A stretch of 64,000 nt of DNA from Mesostigma viride (GCA_009746045.1 RPFO01000702.1:310001-374000); one strand, 5' to 3'. Positions 10,510 to 21,976 are shown, counted from the stretch's first letter. Numbers and translations are program-made. Notes: a model not told the origin generated them from the sequence alone.

Positions 10510-11427
10510 TTAGCTTTTTGCTACCGCTGCTACTTCATCGGCAAAGTTTATCACTTCTTTTTCAATACCTTCACCCAGTTCAAATCTTGCATAACTTGCA
10601 AGCACGACAGGTGCGCCAAGTTCTTTCGAAGCGTTTGCAACTACTTCAGTAATTTTTGATTTACCATCAATAACAAAAATCTGATCAAGCAAAACTATTT
10701 CTTCTAAAAATTTACGGATTCTCCCCTCGATCATTTTTTCAATTATGTTATCCGGCTTTCCTGAGGCTCTGGATTGCTCGGTAAATATATCCTTTTCTCT
10801 TTGAATTAAAGCTGGATCAACAGACTCTTTATTTAAACATACCGGCTTTGCCGCTGCTACGTGCATTGCTATTTGCTTGCCAAGAGCCATCAACTTATCT
10901 TTATCGCCTGTTGATTCTAAGGCTACCAACACTGAAATTTTGCCCATACCGTCTGCTGTAGCATTATGTACGTAAGAAGCAATAACACCATCTTTTATTT
11001 TAAGTGTTTGCATGCGGCGCAAACTAAGGTTTTCACCAATAGTTGCGATATTCTCTATTATTAAGTCTTCTACAGTTTTACCGTTTTCAATAATTGTCGA
11101 TTTTAATTGTTCAATGGTGGAACAATTAATCGCTTTTTGAGCAATTTTTCTAACTAAATTCTGAAAAGTTTCATTTCTTGAAACAAAGTCTGTTTCAGAA
11201 TTAACCTCTATGACTGCGGCCATGTTGCCATTTACTTCTAGGGCGGTTAAACCTTCCGATGCTACTCTGCCTGCTTTTTTTGCGGCAGCAGCTAAGCCCT
11301 TAGTTCTAAGCCAATCGACAGCTGCTTCGAAATCACCTGACGTTTCGACTAGGGCTTTTTTGCAGTCCATCATTCCTGCACCTGTTTTTTCCCTCAAATC
11401 TTTTACTAATGATGCTGATACACTCAT
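10510..11427 (-). CDS. tsf: Translation elongation factor Ts
   Basis: A 305-residue EF-Ts, the nucleotide exchange factor that recycles EF-Tu-GDP. The UBA-like N-terminal domain ([19 protein letters not shown]) is followed by the core segment [17 protein letters not shown] (about residues 75-92), which carries the TDFV contact with EF-Tu, and then by the coiled-coil and C-terminal subdomains. It lies 27 bases downstream of rpsB on the same strand, the common rpsB-tsf operon. Confidence 0.97.
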   Translation of the reverse strand: MSVSASLVKDLREKTGAGMMDCKKALVETSGDFEAAVDWLRTKGLAAAAKKAGRVASEGLTALEVNGNMAAVIEVNSETDFVSRNETFQNLVRKIAQKAINCSTIEQLKSTIIENGKTVEDLIIENIATIGENLSLRRMQTLKIKDGVIASYVHNATADGMGKISVLVALESTGDKDKLMALGKQIAMHVAAAKPVCLNKESVDPALIQREKDIFTEQSRASGKPDNIIEKMIEGRIRKFLEEIVLLDQIFVIDGKSKITEVVANASKELGAPVVLASYARFELGEGIEKEVINFADEVAAVAKS

Positions 11428-11454
11428 TATATTCCTCTCGAAAAATATTTAAAA

Positions 11455-12423
11455 TTATTGTGCTACCGAATCACTCGCTGTAGCTTTGCTTTTTGTGGTT
11501 TTTGCGACTGCTGTTTTAGTTATTACTGCTTTTTTTGCAGAGGGGGTAGGTTTTTCCACCTCATTTGAGTTGCTTTCTTCTGTAGCCTTTACCTCTACAA
11601 CAATATCTTTAGATGCAGCTTTTGCTTTAGAAACCTTGGCAGTTTTTTCAATTTTTTTAACTCCTTCCAAACCTTTCTCTGATTTTGCTGCAAGAGAAGC
11701 TCCCACATCTACTCCAGAATTCTTGAGAGAATCCTGTATTCCAGCTAACGCAGCATCAGCAAATAAACTGCAATATAGCCTGATTGACCTTATGGCATCA
11801 TCATTACCGGGTATTGGGAAATCGATATTATCAGGGTCGGAATTGCTATCTACTACTGCAACTATCGGAATATTTAATTTTACAGCTTCTTTTATAGCTA
11901 AATGCTCTTTATTTGTATCAATAATTACAACCAGATCAGGACGGCCGCCAATATTTCTGATACCAAAAAATGACCTAACCAACTTTTCTTTTTTACGTGT
12001 TAAGTCTAAAAGCTCCTTTTTTGTATAGTTGACCAGCTCTTCCGTATTACCAAGAGTTTTTTCAATGCTATCTAGTTTTTTTATTGACCTTGAAATGGTA
12101 CTCCAATTAGTTAAAATTCCACCAAGCCATCTGTGATTAATATAATATTGATCACATTTCTGGGCATACTCAGCTATTAGTTCCGTAGCTTGCACTTTAC
12201 TACTTACAAATAGTACCTTACCATTATTTTTTACTGTTTCATAAATTTTCTTTAAAGCGATTTGTAGTAAAGGTACAGTTTGTTGTAAATCAATTATATG
12301 CACGTTATCTTTTATTCCGTAAATATACGGCTCCATTTTAGGATTCCAGCGGGAAGCTTTATGACCAAAATGTATACCAGCATCGAGCAAATCGCTAACG
12401 CTTACTTTAGGTAAGTTAGACAT
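11455..12423 (-). CDS. rpsB: 30S ribosomal protein S2 with long C-terminal tail
   Basis: Ribosomal protein S2, 322 residues. The conserved core spans about residues 5-235 ([79 protein letters not shown]). After it comes a tail of some 80 residues rich in Ala, Lys, Ser, Thr and Glu, without the features of a folded domain. Alphaproteobacterial S2 often has an extended basic tail. First gene of the rpsB-tsf operon. Confidence 0.97.
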   Translation of the reverse strand: MSNLPKVSVSDLLDAGIHFGHKASRWNPKMEPYIYGIKDNVHIIDLQQTVPLLQIALKKIYETVKNNGKVLFVSSKVQATELIAEYAQKCDQYYINHRWLGGILTNWSTISRSIKKLDSIEKTLGNTEELVNYTKKELLDLTRKKEKLVRSFFGIRNIGGRPDLVVIIDTNKEHLAIKEAVKLNIPIVAVVDSNSDPDNIDFPIPGNDDAIRSIRLYCSLFADAALAGIQDSLKNSGVDVGASLAAKSEKGLEGVKKIEKTAKVSKAKAASKDIVVEVKATEESNSNEVEKPTPSAKKAVITKTAVAKTTKSKATASDSVAQ

Positions 12424-12746
12424 TATATTTTATCTCCAATATTGTTAGTTTAAACCTCCGTATCAGCTATAGACCCCAAATAATTTTGGACTAACAAAGC
12501 ATTCATGATACGTGTGAATTCTTAAAAGTTTAAGATAGCATAATTCCACTAAGGGGCAGCTATCCGAGGCCAGTATTTCTACCAACACCGCTGTAATATA
12601 CATTACCTTATAACTCTGTTCAAGAAGATTTTATTCGTACCTTTAAGTTCAGATAACTGCTATTAAATATCTAAAGAGCCGTATCTTGTAATTTTAGCTA
12701 AAATGCTTTATTCTTGTTAGCAATTCAATATTTTGAGTATTTTAAG
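12424..12746. other. Divergent intergenic region between rpsB and pheS
   Basis: About 320 bases between the start of rpsB (minus) and pheS (plus). It must hold promoters in both directions and the rpsB leader. I see no convincing -35/-10 pair, no known leader RNA motif and no ORF of note. Confidence 0.4.
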
Positions 12747-13787
12747 ATGCTGGAAGAAATAGTAATTTCTGCAAAAAAAGCCATAGAATGCGCTGAAAAC
12801 TCAGATAATTTACAGCAAATCAAAGTTCTATATCTTGGTAAATCCGGTTTTATAACCGAAGAAATGAAAAAATTAGGACAATTAGCTGCGGATGATAGAA
12901 AAGCGCTGGGACAAAAAATTAATAAAGCCAAAGAGCAGATTCAAGAATTGCTAGATAAAAGAAGCAGAATTCTAGAGGAAAAAGAATTAAATATAAGGTT
13001 CGAAAAAGAAAGAATAGACCTTACAATTCCAGCAAAACCTATTAAAAAAGGAAGCATTCACCCTATTACCCAGTGCCTTGAAGAATTGATTCAAGTATTT
13101 TCTCAATATGGATTCGAGGTCAAAGACGGTCCAGACATAGAAGATGATTGGTATAATTTTACTGCTCTAAACATCGATGAAGATCACCCCGCCAGGCAAA
13201 TGCACGATACTTTTTATTTAAAAAAAACATCTGATAAAACAAAACTTCTTAGAACCCAAACCTCTCCTATTCAGATAAGAACGATGCACAGTGGCAAACC
13301 TCCCTTTCGTTTTATAGCTCCTGGCAGAGTTTATCGGGCAGATTGGGATATGACCCACACACCAATGTTTCATCAAATCGAAGGATTAGTGATAGATAAA
13401 AACATTCACATGGGTCACTTAAAATATGTAATTATCGATTTTATTAGAAGTTTTTTTGAAAATGCTGATATTGAAGTTCAATTTAGGCCAAGTTTTTTTC
13501 CTTTTACCGAACCCTCCGCTGAGGTTGATATCAGAATGGATAAGAATAATAAATGGCTTGAAGTACTCGGTTGCGGAATGGTACATCCAAAAGTTTTAGA
13601 AAATGTTGGCATTAACCCAAAAGAATATCAAGGTTTTGCTTTTGGTCTAGGACTCGACCGTTTTGCAATGCTAAAATACGGTATAAAAGATTTAAGGCAG
13701 TTTTTTGAAGGAGATATTAGGTGGTTAAACCATTATAATTTTGCAGCACTTGATATTCCAACACTTGCAGGAGGTTTAACCAGATGA
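12747..13787 (+). CDS. pheS: Phenylalanine--tRNA ligase alpha subunit
   Basis: The alpha (catalytic) subunit of heterotetrameric PheRS, 346 residues from the ATG at 12747. The frame is open further upstream to a TTG at 12714, but homologues begin near [13 protein letters not shown], so I take the ATG. An N-terminal coiled coil for tRNA binding (about residues 1-85) precedes the class II core: motif 1 around [21 protein letters not shown], motif 2 around [27 protein letters not shown], and motif 3 in [17 protein letters not shown]. The stop overlaps the pheT start by four bases (ATGA). Confidence 0.96.
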   Translation: MLEEIVISAKKAIECAENSDNLQQIKVLYLGKSGFITEEMKKLGQLAADDRKALGQKINKAKEQIQELLDKRSRILEEKELNIRFEKERIDLTIPAKPIKKGSIHPITQCLEELIQVFSQYGFEVKDGPDIEDDWYNFTALNIDEDHPARQMHDTFYLKKTSDKTKLLRTQTSPIQIRTMHSGKPPFRFIAPGRVYRADWDMTHTPMFHQIEGLVIDKNIHMGHLKYVIIDFIRSFFENADIEVQFRPSFFPFTEPSAEVDIRMDKNNKWLEVLGCGMVHPKVLENVGINPKEYQGFAFGLGLDRFAMLKYGIKDLRQFFEGDIRWLNHYNFAALDIPTLAGGLTR

Positions 13788-16168
13788 AATTTACCTTATC
13801 GTGGCTTAAAACCTTTCTTGACACTAAGGCAACTATCGAAGAGCTAACCAAGAGCTTAACCATGCTTGGTTTAGAAGTAGAAGAAATTATTGATAGGAAG
13901 TCAGAACTTGAAAAGTTTGAAGTAGCACAAATTTTAGAAACTACTCCCCATCCAGATGCAGATAAGTTAAAGGTGTGTAAAGTTAAAACTGCCTCAGATA
14001 TTCTTAGCATAGTATGCGGGGCTTCTAATGCTAGAAGCGGAATTAAAGTAGTCCTTGCAAAAATCGGCACAACTATTCCAAACAGTAATTTTAAGATAAA
14101 GCAATCAAAGATCCGTGGTGTAGATAGTTCTGGCATGTTATGTTCAAGAGAAGAACTAAACATAAAAGGTGATTCATCTGGGATAATAGAGCTACCCGAA
14201 GAGGCACAGATAGGAGACAAAATTGCAAAGTATTTTGGCCTTGATGATCCAGTAATCCATATTAATGTAACGCCAAATAGAGCTGATAGCCTTGGAGTTT
14301 ACGGTATCGCACGAGACTTAGCTGCTGCTGGGGTAGGCATTTTAAAGAAGCTGGAAATTCCAGAAATCAAAGAAAGTTTTTCCTCAAATGTTGGAGTTCA
14401 TATTTTAAATCAGGAAGCATGCCCCCTATTTGCAATTTATGAACTTAAAAATCTTCAAAATATAGAAAGCCCGAGGTGGTTAAGAGAGCATCTTGAAAAT
14501 ATTGGGGTGGGGTCTATTTCCGCTATAGTTGATGTTACAAATTATATAGCATATTCTTTCGGCCAACCGATGCATGCTTATGATGCGGATAAAATAAAAG
14601 GAAATTTGACCGTCGAGAGTTTGAAATCCCACGAAAAAATTGTTGCTTTGAACGACAAAGAATACGAACTAAGTAATGACGATATAGTAATAAAAGATGA
14701 TCATGAAATACACTGCCTTGCTGGAATAATTGGCAGTAAGAATAGTGCTTGTAATCAAAATACTACTAGAATTTTGCTTGAAGCTGCTTGTTTTAATAGC
14801 AAATATATTGCTCGCACCGGTAGAAAATTGATGATTGATACAGATTCGCGCTATCGTTTCGAGAGACATGTAGACAAAGAGTTTACTTTAAAAGCTTTAA
14901 ATTACGCTGCACATTTAATATTAGCAATTTGCGGAGGCGAAGTTTCTGCTCTTAAAATGGCAGGTAGTGATAAAGTACCAGTTAGAACCATTGATTTTCC
15001 TATTGATTTTTTTGTTTCCAGAACTGGTTTCAATTTAAGCACAGAAGAAATTATATCTATTTTGGAAAGGCTTGGATTTAGCTGTAAAAATGAAAAAGAA
15101 ACAATCCAAATTACTATTCCATCTTGGCGTTATGACGTCTCGATTAAAGAAGATATAGTAGAAGAAATTGTTAGGATATACGGTTATGATAAAATCCCTG
15201 TTACCCCCCTTCCCGGTAGTAATGTTCAAAAAATCATTAACCGGCAGCAAAAAAGGTTAATGGATATAAAAAGGTTGCTTGCAAGTAGTGGTTATACTGA
15301 AGTAGTAAGTTGGTCTTTCATGGACAGTAAAAAGGCTAAATTATTCTCTGGAATAAAAGAAGAATTAATAATACAAAACCCTATTAGTGCAGAGCTTGAT
15401 TACATGAGACCGTCAATATTGCCTAATTTGCTAAAAATTGCCTGCAATAATATTAATCGATCCTATAAAGATTTAAGTTTATTTGAATTAGGGCCAATTT
15501 TTCGTGAGGCAGAGAATATTAACCCTATTCAATCTGTAGCTGCTATCAGGATCGGCTCTAATTTACCAAAAAACTGCCATACCCCCCTTCAAAACGTCAA
15601 TATTTTTGATCTAAAGTCAGATCTGGAAGCTATTTTTGCTTACTTTGGGCTTGACCTAGATAAGTGCCAGATTAAAAGCGAAGCACCAGATTATTACCAC
15701 CCAACACGTTCAGGTACTGTCGCTCTTGGTAAAAATATCCTAGCTTATTTTGGGCAGCTTCACCCATCTATATTAAAAATATTTGATATTGAATACGATG
15801 TAATGGCCTTTGAACTTGAATTGTCGCAATTACCGATTACTAAAGAAAAATTTGGTAAAAGACATGAATTAAAGATTTCCGATTATCAACCAGTAACTCG
15901 GGATTATGCTTTTATTATTGATGAATCGCAAAAGATCGGTGAAATCCTGAACTTTATTAAAAATACGGATAAAAATTTGATTAGGAACGTTAATTTGTTC
16001 GATATTTATAGCGGGGAAAAAATAGAGAAAGGTAAAAAATCCATTGCAATTTCGGTAACAATGCAGGACGATAATAAAACACTAACTGAAAAAGATATTA
16101 GTGATGTTAGCAAACTTATCATTGAAGGAGCGAGAACCAAATTTAGTGCTTATCTCAGGGAAGAGTAA
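13784..16168 (+). CDS. pheT: Phenylalanine--tRNA ligase beta subunit
   Basis: The beta subunit of PheRS, 794 residues. Domains run in the standard order: EMAP-like tRNA-binding domain (about residues 40-150), B3/B4 editing domain that hydrolyses mischarged Tyr-tRNA, B5 DNA-binding-like domain (around [21 protein letters not shown]), a catalytic-like core and the C-terminal anticodon-binding FDX-ACB domain (about 700-794, [17 protein letters not shown]). Translation is coupled to pheS by the ATGA overlap. Confidence 0.97.
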   Translation: MKFTLSWLKTFLDTKATIEELTKSLTMLGLEVEEIIDRKSELEKFEVAQILETTPHPDADKLKVCKVKTASDILSIVCGASNARSGIKVVLAKIGTTIPNSNFKIKQSKIRGVDSSGMLCSREELNIKGDSSGIIELPEEAQIGDKIAKYFGLDDPVIHINVTPNRADSLGVYGIARDLAAAGVGILKKLEIPEIKESFSSNVGVHILNQEACPLFAIYELKNLQNIESPRWLREHLENIGVGSISAIVDVTNYIAYSFGQPMHAYDADKIKGNLTVESLKSHEKIVALNDKEYELSNDDIVIKDDHEIHCLAGIIGSKNSACNQNTTRILLEAACFNSKYIARTGRKLMIDTDSRYRFERHVDKEFTLKALNYAAHLILAICGGEVSALKMAGSDKVPVRTIDFPIDFFVSRTGFNLSTEEIISILERLGFSCKNEKETIQITIPSWRYDVSIKEDIVEEIVRIYGYDKIPVTPLPGSNVQKIINRQQKRLMDIKRLLASSGYTEVVSWSFMDSKKAKLFSGIKEELIIQNPISAELDYMRPSILPNLLKIACNNINRSYKDLSLFELGPIFREAENINPIQSVAAIRIGSNLPKNCHTPLQNVNIFDLKSDLEAIFAYFGLDLDKCQIKSEAPDYYHPTRSGTVALGKNILAYFGQLHPSILKIFDIEYDVMAFELELSQLPITKEKFGKRHELKISDYQPVTRDYAFIIDESQKIGEILNFIKNTDKNLIRNVNLFDIYSGEKIEKGKKSIAISVTMQDDNKTLTEKDISDVSKLIIEGARTKFSAYLREE

Positions 16169-16187
16169 AAATTTTTCTGAAGTTTTT

Positions 16188-16694
16188 GTGGGCACTAATT
16201 GCAACAGCCCTGTAGGTAAATGTTTTATTGCTTGGGCTATTTCCGATAATTCTAGGGTATTAATCTGCTTTTTAGCATTTACGGAAGATACCACCAATTT
16301 AATTACTGCTAATTCTGCTTTAAAGAAACTTCTACCTGATACTTGCTTTAAAGAGAGTAATAAAGAAGCAGTAAAGCTAATTTCCAAAATTTTTGATAAG
16401 AAAGATAAAACTCAAATTCATTTACTAATAAAGGGGACAGAATTCCAAGAAAAAATCTGGCACGCCCTAACTGAAATAGATTTTGGCACGGCCATTTGCT
16501 ATGAGGAACTCGCAAAGCGCATCGGTAATAAGAATTCTACCAGGGCTGTTGCCTCAGCAGTGGCAAGGAATAATATTTCCTATTTAATTCCTTGCCATAG
16601 GGTAATTAGGAAATCAGGAGAAATTAATAAATATCGCTGGGGGCAGGAAATAAAGAAAAAATTGCTTGCCTGGGAAAGTAAAGCAGCACAATGA
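16188..16694 (+). CDS. ogt: Methylated-DNA--protein-cysteine methyltransferase (Ogt/MGMT)
   Basis: A suicide O6-alkylguanine transferase: it moves the alkyl group from O6-alkylguanine to its own cysteine. The active site is IPCHRVIRKSGEINKYRWG near the C-terminus. The DNA-binding helix-turn-helix (YEELAKRIGNKNSTRAVASAVARNN) stands before it. The start is uncertain. The frame is open from ATG codons at 16101, which would lie inside pheT and overlap it by 68 bases. I prefer the GTG at 16188, 20 bases after pheT, with a weak GAAG upstream. The stop overlaps the next gene by four bases. This looks like the third gene of the pheST transcript. Confidence 0.85.
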   Translation: MGTNCNSPVGKCFIAWAISDNSRVLICFLAFTEDTTNLITANSALKKLLPDTCFKESNKEAVKLISKIFDKKDKTQIHLLIKGTEFQEKIWHALTEIDFGTAICYEELAKRIGNKNSTRAVASAVARNNISYLIPCHRVIRKSGEINKYRWGQEIKKKLLAWESKAAQ

Positions 16695-17434
16695 AAAAAC
16701 TTCCTGCAGAAAGGGTAGAACTTCTAAATACTGGCCACGTAGAATCGAGGAATTTAATGGAGTTCCTGGTTTTAGATCCAGAGCTCATATTAAAAAATAA
16801 TTTTCCTGATTTTAATTATATTAAACCGGCTAGCGGAATCGGTATAGTGCAAAAACTAGAATATATTGCCACAAATTTAAATGAACAATTTGGATTTAAA
16901 AAATTTGAGCAATTTTCATCTCATAAGTCAGATTTAATTAGGTCTCTTGCTTGTTATCTTCTAGCTAAACAGCCTTTTTCTTTCGAAGATAAGTTAAAAT
17001 TAATGACAAGACTGGCAGATGATCAAAACTCAGGCGTAAGAGAATGGGCATGGCTTGCTATAAGGAAAGAGTTTGCGCAGGATTTAATCAAAAATATTCC
17101 CTATCTTGTTCGTTTTACCAATCAATCTGCAAATCTAAGACGTTTTGTTTGTGAGCTTAGCAGACCCAGAGGTGTTTGGTGCAGACATATTTTAGAATTT
17201 CGGGAATCACCATGGCTTGGGCTAAAAATTATAGAACCGCTGAAATCTGATGAAGCAAAATATGTACAATTATCTGTCGGTAATTGGCTAAATGATGCAA
17301 GTAAAACTCAAAGTGATTGGGTAAAAGAACTTTGTTTTAAATGGCAGAAAGAATCTCCTACCAAACATACTCATACTATTTGCAAGAGAGCTTTAAGGAC
17401 AATCCATAAGAAAGAGAACTATAGGCCTCTTTAG
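16691..17434 (+). CDS. AlkC/AlkD-like DNA alkylation repair protein
   Basis: A 247-residue HEAT-repeat-like helical protein of the AlkC/AlkD superfamily, DNA glycosylases that remove N3- and N7-alkylpurines. Supporting segments are SHKSDLIRSLACYLL, the repeat-core DDQNSGVREWAWLAIRKEF (about residues 111-128, with the Trp and acidic residues expected around the lesion) and NLRRFVCELSRPRGVWCRHI (about 148-167). Family assignment is firm; catalytic specificity is not. Its ATG overlaps the ogt stop (ATGA), so the two repair genes are translationally coupled. Confidence 0.82.
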   Translation: MKKLPAERVELLNTGHVESRNLMEFLVLDPELILKNNFPDFNYIKPASGIGIVQKLEYIATNLNEQFGFKKFEQFSSHKSDLIRSLACYLLAKQPFSFEDKLKLMTRLADDQNSGVREWAWLAIRKEFAQDLIKNIPYLVRFTNQSANLRRFVCELSRPRGVWCRHILEFRESPWLGLKIIEPLKSDEAKYVQLSVGNWLNDASKTQSDWVKELCFKWQKESPTKHTHTICKRALRTIHKKENYRPL

Positions 17435-17550
17435 CTTAAAAACACTGTATTAGCAATTATTTCTGCCAGGGATTTAGAGAATAAAAACCGCCGCACAAGA
17501 TCTTTAACTCTTAAATCTTTAAAAAGTGTAATTTTGAGCACTTAATCTAT

Positions 17551-18828
17551 TTAAGAAACTTTCTTAAAATTTTTGATTCTATCTTCAATCTCATGGCGAA
17601 AATGCCTAACTAATCCTTGAATAGGCCACGCAGCTGCATCGCCGAGAGCGCAAATTGTATGCCCCTCAATTTGTTTGCTTATATCCAGCAATTCATCAAT
17701 TTCTTCAATTTTAGCTTCCCCCTTACAGAGGCGCATCATGATTCGCCACATCCAACCAGTACCTTCTCGGCACGGTGTGCATTGACCACATGATTCATGC
17801 ATATAAAATTTACTTAAACGGGCAATAGCATAAATTATGTCAGTTGATTTATCCATTACTATAACTCCGCCTGTACCAAGTCCTGAACCAGCAGCACGAA
17901 GAGCATCAAAATCCATAGTAACAGTTTCACACATTTCTTTTGTAATCATCGGTACGGATGACCCACCAGGAATTACAGCTTTTAAATTATCCCAGCCGCC
18001 ACGAATACCTCCAGCATGTTTTTCAATTAACTCTTTTAAAGGAATTCCCATAGCTTCTTCTATATTCTTAGGTGCATTCACATGCCCTGAGATGCAAAAT
18101 AATTTTGTTCCAGTATTATTAGGTTTACCGATAGCGGCAAACCATGATGCCCCACGCCTTAAAATCGTTGGTACTACCGCAATAGACTCTACATTATTAA
18201 TTGTAGTAGGACATCCATATAAGCCAGCACCAGCAGGAAAAGGAGGCTTAAGCCTAGGCTGTCCCTTTTTTCCCTCTAGGCTTTCAAGCAGAGCTGTTTC
18301 TTCTCCGCAAATATAAGCTCCCGCCCCTCTATGAAGATAGATATCTAGGTCATAACCAGAACCACAAGCATTTTTACCAATTAATTTTTCTTGGTAAGCT
18401 TCATCGATTGCTCGTTGGACCGCCAATGCTTCATTATAAAACTCACCTCTTATATATATATAACAACTATGAGCACCTATTGCGACAGAAGCAAGCACGC
18501 ACCCTTCTATAAGTTTATGGGGCTCATACCTAAGAATATCCCGATCTTTGCAAGTTCCCGGCTCAGATTCATCAGCATTAACTACTAGGTAAGAGGGTTT
18601 GGGATGATCCTTGGGCATAAATGACCATTTCATACCGGTAGAAAACCCAGCTCCTCCTCTACCCCGTAAACCAGAAGATTTAATTTCCTCAATGATCCAA
18701 TCACGTCCCTTAGCAATTAATGACTTTGTATTATCCCAATCACCGTGCATTTTTGCTGATGCCAGTTCAGGAGAATATTGCCCGTATAGGTTAGTAAAGA
18801 TTTTATCTTGCTGTTGTAACATCATCAC
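17551..18828 (-). CDS. nuoF: NADH-quinone oxidoreductase subunit F
   Basis: The 425-residue NADH-binding subunit of complex I. The FMN/NADH region has [20 protein letters not shown] (about residues 54-73) and the [19 protein letters not shown] loop (about 173-192). The N3 4Fe-4S ligands are in [15 protein letters not shown] and a distal Cys in [11 protein letters not shown]. The start has three tandem Met codons, and the 5' end overlaps the upstream DUF3298-type gene by 26 bases. Last gene of the operon in this window; nuoG and the remaining subunits are not here. Confidence 0.97.
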   Translation of the reverse strand: MMMLQQQDKIFTNLYGQYSPELASAKMHGDWDNTKSLIAKGRDWIIEEIKSSGLRGRGGAGFSTGMKWSFMPKDHPKPSYLVVNADESEPGTCKDRDILRYEPHKLIEGCVLASVAIGAHSCYIYIRGEFYNEALAVQRAIDEAYQEKLIGKNACGSGYDLDIYLHRGAGAYICGEETALLESLEGKKGQPRLKPPFPAGAGLYGCPTTINNVESIAVVPTILRRGASWFAAIGKPNNTGTKLFCISGHVNAPKNIEEAMGIPLKELIEKHAGGIRGGWDNLKAVIPGGSSVPMITKEMCETVTMDFDALRAAGSGLGTGGVIVMDKSTDIIYAIARLSKFYMHESCGQCTPCREGTGWMWRIMMRLCKGEAKIEEIDELLDISKQIEGHTICALGDAAAWPIQGLVRHFRHEIEDRIKNFKKVS

Positions 18829-19576
18829 CTTCTAAAAAATATTGTGGAATCTTAACCTCAACAATTTTCTCTAAAGATGGAGAGCTGTTAAAAATTAAAT
18901 ACCATTCTCCATTTTTGATATAATACTGTATATCTCTTTTACCAATTTTATCCAGAAAAATTTCCCAATTATCATCAGATTTTAAGTGACCATCAGAAAG
19001 TTTTATTATTTCCTTGAAAATGCCACTACTCATTGAATTGAAAATGTCATCAATTTGTATTAGGTCAGAGTTGTTTATATCAAAGTTTAAGCTATCTATA
19101 CGATAGATTTTTCCATCTTTTTGTGTAACCCATCTAACGCTAAAGTAGTCTTCTGACCCAGATGGTGGTAAATCAAGACTTACAGAAAAATTGCTTCTCT
19201 CGCCTTGATTACAGATTGCATATGAATGGACAAAATCGGTTATTTCATGATTAATTTCATCTATTATTTCCTGATTTTCATTATAAAGTACAGGATAAGT
19301 TATTTTTCCGCTACATTTTCCAGATCCGACAGATTTAGTAAATTCCTGAGTTTTTTCAGTAACAGAAAATGAACCGGCTATATAATCAGAGTAAGCTGAA
19401 GAAGAAATTAAAATTAGCATGGTTATAGCAAGTACGCCTCTTTGCACGGAAGAAGGATATAAAAAAACATAGCTCTTTACCAAACTCCTAGACATGATAT
19501 GACTTTTTCTGGATAACAAGACTTTGCCTGACATATCAGATAAAACAGATAATAGTAGGCCAAATATTTTAACCAT
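18803..19576 (-). CDS. DUF3298/DUF4163-like exported protein inside the nuo operon
   Basis: A 257-residue protein with a hydrophobic stretch at about residues 47-62 ([17 protein letters not shown]) that reads as a signal peptide or anchor, then a soluble domain. The pattern of that domain ([85 protein letters not shown]) resembles the DUF4163-DUF3298 module of RsiV-like proteins. It sits between nuoE (24-base gap) and nuoF (26-base overlap). A start at the Met at 19495 would give a more usual signal peptide length. The function is unknown; its place suggests co-expression with complex I, not that it is a subunit. Confidence 0.75.
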   Translation of the reverse strand: MVKIFGLLLSVLSDMSGKVLLSRKSHIMSRSLVKSYVFLYPSSVQRGVLAITMLILISSSAYSDYIAGSFSVTEKTQEFTKSVGSGKCSGKITYPVLYNENQEIIDEINHEITDFVHSYAICNQGERSNFSVSLDLPPSGSEDYFSVRWVTQKDGKIYRIDSLNFDINNSDLIQIDDIFNSMSSGIFKEIIKLSDGHLKSDDNWEIFLDKIGKRDIQYYIKNGEWYLIFNSSPSLEKIVEVKIPQYFLEGDDVTTAR

Positions 19577-19600
19577 AATATCTTACTTTTTTTCCATTAC

Positions 19601-20104
19601 TCAGCTTTTTTGCCCATTTTGACGAGCAGATAATTTGTCAATAATATCGCTCATTTTATCAGGGGTTAAATCTTCATAGTAATCATCATTTATTTGGACT
19701 AAAGGGGCATTTACACACGCTCCAAGACATTCAACCTCTGAGATAGTAAACCTACCATCTGCCGAAGTATTACCACATTTTATTCCTATACGTTTCTCGC
19801 AAGTTTGTAGGATATCCTCAGCTCCTTTAAGCCAGCAAGGAGTAGTACCACATACTTGAATATGATATTTACCAACCGGTTTTAAATAGAACATACTATA
19901 AAATGAGGCAACTTCGTAGACCCTCATATAGGGTTCTGAAATATAATCCGCTACATATTCAATAGCTTCTACCGATAGCCATCCACCATTTTGCCTTTGA
20001 GCTAAATCAAGGAGAGGAAGAACAGCACTTTTCTGCCTACCATCCGGATACTTAGCTAATATTTCCTTAGCTTTTTTAATATTTTCCTTGTTAAAACTAA
20101 ACAT
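19601..20104 (-). CDS. nuoE: NADH-quinone oxidoreductase subunit E
   Basis: The 167-residue 24-kDa-type subunit of complex I, holding the N1a 2Fe-2S cluster beside NuoF. The four cluster cysteines appear as CGTTPCWLKGAEDI and VECLGACVNAPLVQI. The helical N-terminal domain (YPDGRQKSAVLPLLDLAQRQ) is intact. It follows nuoD after about 50 bases on the same strand. Confidence 0.97.
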   Translation of the reverse strand: MFSFNKENIKKAKEILAKYPDGRQKSAVLPLLDLAQRQNGGWLSVEAIEYVADYISEPYMRVYEVASFYSMFYLKPVGKYHIQVCGTTPCWLKGAEDILQTCEKRIGIKCGNTSADGRFTISEVECLGACVNAPLVQINDDYYEDLTPDKMSDIIDKLSARQNGQKS

Positions 20105-20156
20105 GTTTATTTACACATCATTATATCATTTTAAGGTATTTAAGTTTTAGCTTCTG

Positions 20157-21359
20157 TTATCTATCAATTTCCCCAAAAACTATATCAAGGCTCGAAATGA
20201 TAGTTACTACGTCAGCCATTAAATGGCCGCGTGCCATAAAATCAAGCCCTTGTAAGTGAGCAAATCCTGGGGCTTTGATACGGCATCTATAAGGCTTATT
20301 AGTTCCATCTGCATATAAATAAACACCAAATTCTCCTTTTGGAGCTTCTACAAAACCATAAGCTTCTCCTGCGGGGACATTATATCCTTCGGTATATAGC
20401 TTGAAATGGTGAATCATAGCTTCCATTGATTCCTTCATCTGCGTCCGTGATGGTGGAGTTATTTTAGCATCTAATGATTTAACAGTGCCTATCGGGATTT
20501 TTTCTATACATTGTTTGATAATTTTAAGCGACTGGTACATTTCTTCTATCCTAATTAGATACCTATCGTAACAGTCGCCGGAAACTCCTATAGGAATATC
20601 AAATTCCATTTCATCATATACTTCATAAGGATTAGACTTGCGAAGGTCCCATTCAATTCCAGACCCCCTTAACATCGGACCTGAAAAACCCCAGTCCATA
20701 GCCTGTTTCTGGCTAACAACTCCGATCTCCACAAGTCTTTGTTTCCATATCCTGTTGTTAGTTAACAATGTTTCAACATCAGCTAAACATTGTGGAAACT
20801 TTTGAACAAAAACTCCTATGTCATCAAGCAATCCATCAGGAAGGTCAGATGCTACCCCCCCTGGCCTAAAATAATTAGAGTGCATGCGAGAACCAGAAAC
20901 CCTTTCATAAAACTCCATAATTTTTTCACGTTCTTCAAATAACCAGAGAAGAGGTGTAGTAGCTCCTAGATCTACGGCTTGAGTACCTATGTTTAGGGTA
21001 TGGTTTAAAATTCTTGTAAGTTCAGAAAAAAGAACCCTTATGAATTTAGCACGCCTTGGTACTTCTATCTTTAAGAGTTTTTCCACAGCGAGTGCATAGG
21101 CATGTTCCTGGCACATAGGAGAGACATAATCAAGGCGATCAAAATAAGGAACTGCTTGCGCATATGTTTTATGTTCAATTAATTTTTCTGTTCCTCTGTG
21201 GAGGAGCCCTATATGAGGGTCGGCTTTATTTATAACCTCCCCGTCCATTTGCAGGATAAGGCGCAAAACTCCGTGCGCAGCGGGGTGCTGAGGACCCAAA
21301 TTAATGGTAGTTAGTTCCTTATCATCTTTATGCAAATATTCTTCTTCGCTTACTGCCAT
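20157..21359 (-). CDS. nuoD: NADH-quinone oxidoreductase subunit D
   Basis: The 49-kDa-type subunit, 400 residues, which forms much of the quinone pocket with NuoB. Typical segments: [16 protein letters not shown] (about residues 19-34), [32 protein letters not shown], and the C-terminal [21 protein letters not shown] with the IVFGEIDR terminus. It starts 12 bases after nuoC. Confidence 0.98.
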   Translation of the reverse strand: MAVSEEEYLHKDDKELTTINLGPQHPAAHGVLRLILQMDGEVINKADPHIGLLHRGTEKLIEHKTYAQAVPYFDRLDYVSPMCQEHAYALAVEKLLKIEVPRRAKFIRVLFSELTRILNHTLNIGTQAVDLGATTPLLWLFEEREKIMEFYERVSGSRMHSNYFRPGGVASDLPDGLLDDIGVFVQKFPQCLADVETLLTNNRIWKQRLVEIGVVSQKQAMDWGFSGPMLRGSGIEWDLRKSNPYEVYDEMEFDIPIGVSGDCYDRYLIRIEEMYQSLKIIKQCIEKIPIGTVKSLDAKITPPSRTQMKESMEAMIHHFKLYTEGYNVPAGEAYGFVEAPKGEFGVYLYADGTNKPYRCRIKAPGFAHLQGLDFMARGHLMADVVTIISSLDIVFGEIDR

Positions 21360-21371
21360 ATAGTTATATAT

Positions 21372-21974
21372 TTATTCCTGTTTTGTTGCCTTTTCGTCAC
21401 CAGGCAAAATATTTTTCTTAGATCCATGCCAAGGCGAGGTAAAATCAAAATTCCGAAATTCTTGCTCCAGTAACACCGGCTCATATATAACTTTTTCTAG
21501 TGTTTCATCATACCTAACTTGCACATGACCGGTAAGAGGAAAATCTTTACGTAGAGGATGCCCCTTGAAACCATAATCAGTTAGAATACGTCTTAAATCT
21601 GGAGCATCTTTAAATTCGATACCAAACATATCAAATATTTCTCGTTCATACCAACAGGCGGCACTATAAATTGAGGTTATTGAATTTAAAGATTCATCTT
21701 CTGCTATCCCAATTTTTAACAGGACTCTTTTATTGAGTTTCAAGCTTAACAAGCTATATACAACTTCAAAACGCTTATCACGTTCAGGAAAATCAGCTGC
21801 AAAAAGGTCCGTTAGAACTGTAAACCTTAATTCTTTATTCTGTTTCAAGAACTCAAGCACATTGATAAGGTTTTCTGGTAATATTTTATAGCCAATAAAA
21901 TTACCTATTGAAAGCTTGGAAAATTCTAATTTTTCTGTTTTTAAAAAATTATCAATAATCTCTATAGGCTGCAT
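21372..21974 (-). CDS. nuoC: NADH-quinone oxidoreductase subunit C
   Basis: The 30-kDa-type peripheral subunit, 200 residues. The signature segment is YEREIFDMFGIEFKDAPDLRRILTDYGFKGHPLRKDFPLTGH (about residues 109-150). The separate nuoC and nuoD (not fused) are the alphaproteobacterial state. Only two bases separate it from nuoB. Confidence 0.97.
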   Translation of the reverse strand: MQPIEIIDNFLKTEKLEFSKLSIGNFIGYKILPENLINVLEFLKQNKELRFTVLTDLFAADFPERDKRFEVVYSLLSLKLNKRVLLKIGIAEDESLNSITSIYSAACWYEREIFDMFGIEFKDAPDLRRILTDYGFKGHPLRKDFPLTGHVQVRYDETLEKVIYEPVLLEQEFRNFDFTSPWHGSKKNILPGDEKATKQE

Positions 21975-21976
21975 TA

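Noticed and set aside
11486..12028. 180-codon plus-strand frame
   Set aside because: Antisense to rpsB, an unmistakable ribosomal protein gene; the frame is open because of the codon bias of rpsB.
12714..12746. TTG start for pheS giving 11 more residues
   Set aside because: No ribosome site, and the extra residues do not resemble the PheS N-terminus; the ATG at 12747 fits homologues.
13717..14220. 167-codon minus-strand frame across the pheS-pheT junction
   Set aside because: Antisense shadow of two conserved synthetase genes.
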